From assembly GCA_015066365.1 (NCBI GenBank), contig SVON01000005.1, forward strand, positions 1 to 63,074: 63,074 nucleotides of DNA, given 5' to 3'. Every line of letters starts with the position of its first letter. Positions within the stretch are counted from its first letter, which is position 1. Under the pieces are notes generated by a model. It had not been told where the DNA came from. It saw only the letters and a program-made list of their open reading frames with translations, and did not search any database. Positions 60,634 through 63,074 of the stretch are shown here, piece after piece. The translations under genes were made by a program, and so were the position numbers. Source of the DNA: Oscillospiraceae bacterium (GTDB lineage Bacteria > Bacillota > Clostridia > Oscillospirales > Acutalibacteraceae).

Positions 60634-61059
60634 TCAACTGGGCAGGTTGGCGTAGGTCTTGCCGGTGACGGCGTCGATCCACACCCGATCCAGCACGGAG
60701 CGGTGGTCGGTCTTAGGCACGTACCAGCTGTATACCAACTCGTAGTAGGGCGCTTCCTCGGTGGGGTAGAGATAGACCTCCACCACACCTTTCCCCGTAG
60801 CGTCGGTTTCGTCCCCCTTGCCTACCGCCACGTCCTCACCGGGGGTAAACTTCCAATAGTCATAGGCGATCTGCAGCGCTTGCTCTTCCTTGAGAAAGCC
60901 CTCCGGGATCACGACGGTGGGGGTGGTGACAGCGGTATCCGCAGGCTCGGTGGTCGAGGACGTAGGCGTCGTTATGGGGGTTTCCTTGTGGATGGCGGTG
61001 GTGGCACAGCCGGTCAACAGCAGGCATAGGGCACAGACCAATAGACCTGCTTTTTTCAC
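60634..61059 (-). CDS. Putative lipoprotein
   Basis: 141 residues: signal peptide with lipobox CLLLTGC, a Thr-rich linker, then about 90 residues including EEQALQIAYDYWKFTPGE and YYELVYSWYVPKT ... VWIDAVTGKTYANLPS. The end resembles a PepSY-type or DUF-like domain where substrate contact ends in DAxTGK. GTG start at 61059 with AAGGAG ten bases upstream. It sits between the His-rich protein and the PHP gene, all on the same strand. Confidence 0.65.
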   Translation of the reverse strand: MKKAGLLVCALCLLLTGCATTAIHKETPITTPTSSTTEPADTAVTTPTVVIPEGFLKEEQALQIAYDYWKFTPGEDVAVGKGDETDATGKGVVEVYLYPTEEAPYYELVYSWYVPKTDHRSVLDRVWIDAVTGKTYANLPS

Positions 61060-61076
61060 ACAAAACAGCTCCTTTC

Positions 61077-61760
61077 TTACACCCCGGGGGTGTTCAGCTC
61101 GTAAGTTTCCTCCCGCAGTACCCGGGCCAGCTCTGCCTCGGTGCGGATGCGGTGGGGCACCAGGATGCCGAAGCTCGCACAATGCCCCATATAATGCCGG
61201 TCGGAGCCGGCGATGGCGGGGAAGCCTGTCTCCTCGGCATACTGCACCGCTCGGGCGTTGTTCAGGGCGGGGTTGCAGGCGTTGTAGATCTCCAGTCCGT
61301 CCAGGTGCTCCGGGGGCAGAGGCTCCCAGGGCTTGGCGATATAATCCCGCACCCGGAAGGGGTGGGCCTGATACACCAGCCCGCCCTCAGAGCGGATGAC
61401 CCGGCTGAGGGTAGCCAGATCGGCATCCCGCAGCTCCGGGTGGCGGTATAACACGTCCGGGGTGATGCCGTACAGCAGCACCTCTTTGCCGCCGCCAACC
61501 CCCTCTTCGATGCCGAACAACACGTCAAAGTCCAGGCGGTCACCCTCGGCTTTGGCCCGCAGATAGCTCTGCTCATAGGCCGCCACAAAATCCTCCCACG
61601 GCAGGGTGCGCCGGATGCCGGTGTTGCCGTGGTAGAAGTGGTCGGTGAGCACCATGCCGGTATAGCCCGCCTCTTTCATTCCGCGCACCAGCTCCTCCGG
61701 CTGGATACCGCCGCAGCCGCTGCAGGGCAGGGTGTGACAGTGCATTTCATACAGGTACAT
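61077..61760 (-). CDS. PHP-domain phosphoesterase
   Basis: 227 residues. EMHCHTLPCSGCG, VLTDHFYHGN, FGIEEGVGG, VYQAHPFRV and AGSDRHYMGHC give the ordered His/Asp metal ligands of the PHP fold. Related proteins hydrolyse phosphate esters such as 3',5'-nucleotides or histidinol phosphate; the substrate here is not clear. Short length means a bare PHP domain. Confidence 0.85.
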   Translation of the reverse strand: MYLYEMHCHTLPCSGCGGIQPEELVRGMKEAGYTGMVLTDHFYHGNTGIRRTLPWEDFVAAYEQSYLRAKAEGDRLDFDVLFGIEEGVGGGKEVLLYGITPDVLYRHPELRDADLATLSRVIRSEGGLVYQAHPFRVRDYIAKPWEPLPPEHLDGLEIYNACNPALNNARAVQYAEETGFPAIAGSDRHYMGHCASFGILVPHRIRTEAELARVLREETYELNTPGV

Positions 61761-61834
61761 AGGCGTTCCGCCTCTTTCTCTTATAATTACCCTTTATTAT
61801 GCCCTCTTTTTAGGGGTTTGTCAACCCGGAGTGG

Positions 61835-61863
61835 TTGCATTTTTTGGGGAAAGGTGGTATAAT
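61835..61863 (+). promoter_or_regulatory. Sigma-A promoter of the HAD gene
   Basis: -35 TTGCAT (61835-61840), 17-bp spacer, -10 TATAAT (61858-61863). Confidence 0.82.
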
Positions 61864-61894
61864 CCCCGCAACAAACGGAAAGAGGCGGTTTTGT

Positions 61895-62542
61895 ATGGCA
61901 AAGGCAGTGATATTTGATTTGGACGGCACCCTGCTGAATTCTTTGGGCGACCTGACCGGGGCGGTGAACCACGCGCTGACCGTGCAGGGGTTCCCCACCC
62001 ACACCGAGGCCGAGGTGCGTACCTACGTGGGGGATGGGGTCAGACAGCTGATTGCCCGCTCCTGCCCACCCGGCACCGACGAGGCTACCCAGGAGGCGGT
62101 GCTGGCCACCTATCTGCCCCATTACGCCGCCCACAACCGGGACAAGACCACCCCCTATCCCGGGGTGGTGGCGCTGCTGGGCGACCTAAAAGCCGCCGGC
62201 TATCGTCTGGGTGTGGTGAGCAACAAGCATAACGCCGGCGTGCAGACCTTGTGCGCCCACTTCTTTGGGGATCTGCTGGACGTGACGGTGGGCGCGGACG
62301 ACACCCGCCCCCGCAAACCGGCACCCGATGGGCTCCTGTACGCCTTGCAGGCGGTGGGGGTGACGGCAAACGACGCCTGGTTCGTGGGGGACTCCGCCGT
62401 GGACGTGCGTACCGCCCACGCCGCCGGGGTGCGGTGTGCCGCCGTCACCTGGGGGTTTCAGGACGCTGACCGCCTGCTGGCGGAGCACCCCGCCGTCCTG
62501 GTGAGCACCGCTGAGGAATTAAAAGCGGAGGTAATGAGATAA
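61895..62542 (+). CDS. gph: HAD phosphatase, phosphoglycolate phosphatase type
   Basis: 215 residues. Motif I FDLDGTLLNSLGDL, motif II VVSNKHN, Lys in RPRKPAPDGLLYAL and motif IV VGDSAVDVRTAHAAG, with a helical cap (residues about 15-80). This is the Gph/PpaX pattern. The natural substrate may be phosphoglycolate or another small sugar phosphate. The ATG at 61895 has AAGAGGCGG. Confidence 0.85.
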   Translation: MAKAVIFDLDGTLLNSLGDLTGAVNHALTVQGFPTHTEAEVRTYVGDGVRQLIARSCPPGTDEATQEAVLATYLPHYAAHNRDKTTPYPGVVALLGDLKAAGYRLGVVSNKHNAGVQTLCAHFFGDLLDVTVGADDTRPRKPAPDGLLYALQAVGVTANDAWFVGDSAVDVRTAHAAGVRCAAVTWGFQDADRLLAEHPAVLVSTAEELKAEVMR

Positions 62543-62545
62543 GAA

Positions 62546-62575
62546 AAGCCGTCCGTCCGGGCGGCCTTTCTTTTG
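62546..62575 (+). terminator. Terminator of the HAD gene
   Basis: GCCGTCC / GGGCGGC with a four-base loop, then CTTTCTTTT. No gene follows until 62797. Confidence 0.75.
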
Positions 62576-62719
62576 CGACCAACGCTGAAAAACGGTGTTC
62601 TTTGCATTTGCGGCGGCGTCTACCGCCATCAAATTGCCAAAAATACGGAAAATATTCAAAAAATCCGCCCAAAAATGCAAGAAACGAAATAAAATCTTGC
62701 AAAATTCCGCAGTTACAAG

Positions 62720-62748
62720 TTGACAGACGGGTGTTGCTCCTGTATAAT
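62720..62748 (+). promoter_or_regulatory. Sigma-A promoter of the aconitase gene
   Basis: -35 TTGACA (62720-62725), 17-bp spacer, -10 TATAAT (62743-62748): full consensus. Confidence 0.9.
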
Positions 62749-62796
62749 ACATAATTAAATTGACGTTTTGTCCTTTACGGAAAGGAAGCGATACAA

Positions 62797-63074
62797 ATGG
62801 GACTGACGATTGCACAAAAAATTATTCGTGACCACCTGGTCAGCGGCGAGATGATCCCCGGCACCGAGATTGCCCTGCGGATCGACCAGACCCTGACCCA
62901 GGACGCCACCGGCACCATGGCCTATCTGGAGTTTGAGACCATGGGCATCCCCCGGGTGCGCACCGAGCGCAGCGTGGCCTACATCGACCACAACACCCTG
63001 CAGTCCGGCTTTGAGAACGCCGACGACCACCGCTATATCCAGTCGGTGTGCCGCAAGCACGGTGTGTATTTCTC
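62797..63074 (+). CDS. Aconitate hydratase, N-terminal part (cut by window edge)
   Basis: 92 residues visible: GLTIAQKIIRDHLVSGEMIPGTEIALRIDQTLTQDATGTMAYLEFETMG ... VAYIDHNTLQSGFENADDHRYIQSV. The DQTLTQDATGT and YIDHN blocks are those of aconitase-type dehydratases, in the Clostridial version of the family. GGAAAGGAAG precedes the ATG. The Fe-S ligands lie beyond the window. Role: citrate to isocitrate, feeding glutamate synthesis. Confidence 0.9.
   Translation, partial: MGLTIAQKIIRDHLVSGEMIPGTEIALRIDQTLTQDATGTMAYLEFETMGIPRVRTERSVAYIDHNTLQSGFENADDHRYIQSVCRKHGVYF

Overview
The window looks like chromosome from a GC-rich, spore-forming member of the Clostridia, most likely an Oscillospirales/Ruminococcaceae-type gut anaerobe. 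The evidence is an uninterrupted sigK, a spoIIE phosphatase gene, a PdaA-type cortex deacetylase, soj/spo0J with a perfect parS, a queT gene with a preQ1-like leader, a split transketolase, and F1Fo ATP synthase genes in Firmicutes order. Nearly all genes sit behind strong Shine-Dalgarno sites and sigma-A promoters with 17-bp spacers.

Layout. 1-430 is AT-rich and ends in a tRNA 3' fragment, probably the end of an integrated element. 517-8702 holds a uracil permease behind a structured leader, soj-parS-spo0J, an acyl-ACP thioesterase operon, queT and a zinc ABC transporter. A RAYT transposase with its own REP palindromes follows, then a PTS-type EIIC and a YfhO protein. 13.6-15.0 kb is a regulator pair plus an AT-rich exported protein. 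15.0-16.7 kb holds apt, a small alarmone synthetase and tRNA-Lys. 16.9-22.3 kb is a maltodextrin-type ABC importer with glycogen phosphorylase. 22.4-24.1 kb is a repeat-flanked cassette of one regulator and two paralogous lipoproteins. 24.1-37.5 kb carries typA, tRNA-Pro, AbrB, pdaA, transporters, an acyltransferase, two DUF4886 lipoproteins and others. 37.6-43.3 kb carries tRNA-Arg, spoIIE, sigK, VanZ and tRNA-Leu. 43.5-48.4 kb is an ABC-2 exporter operon. 48.7-55.8 kb is the whole ATP synthase operon. The rest holds a DHH phosphoesterase, transketolase halves, RluA, exported proteins, PHP and HAD enzymes, and the start of an aconitase.

Two features stand out as not explained by known families. 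First, two separate loci (27070-27230 and 40339-40500) each encode a roughly 161-nt RNA with its own promoter, the same long interrupted hairpin built from different sequence, the same TTTG-capped apex and a near-identical UUCG terminator. Second, all four tRNA genes (Lys, Pro, Arg, Leu) are followed by palindromic units of shared architecture: short hairpin, longer inverted repeat, then in three of the four loci a copy of that same tRNA's T-arm. tRNA-Pro also has a mirror-image unit upstream with a copy of its 5' end. Both need comparative genomics to test.

Functional assignments come from motifs and recalled family features, not from database searches.
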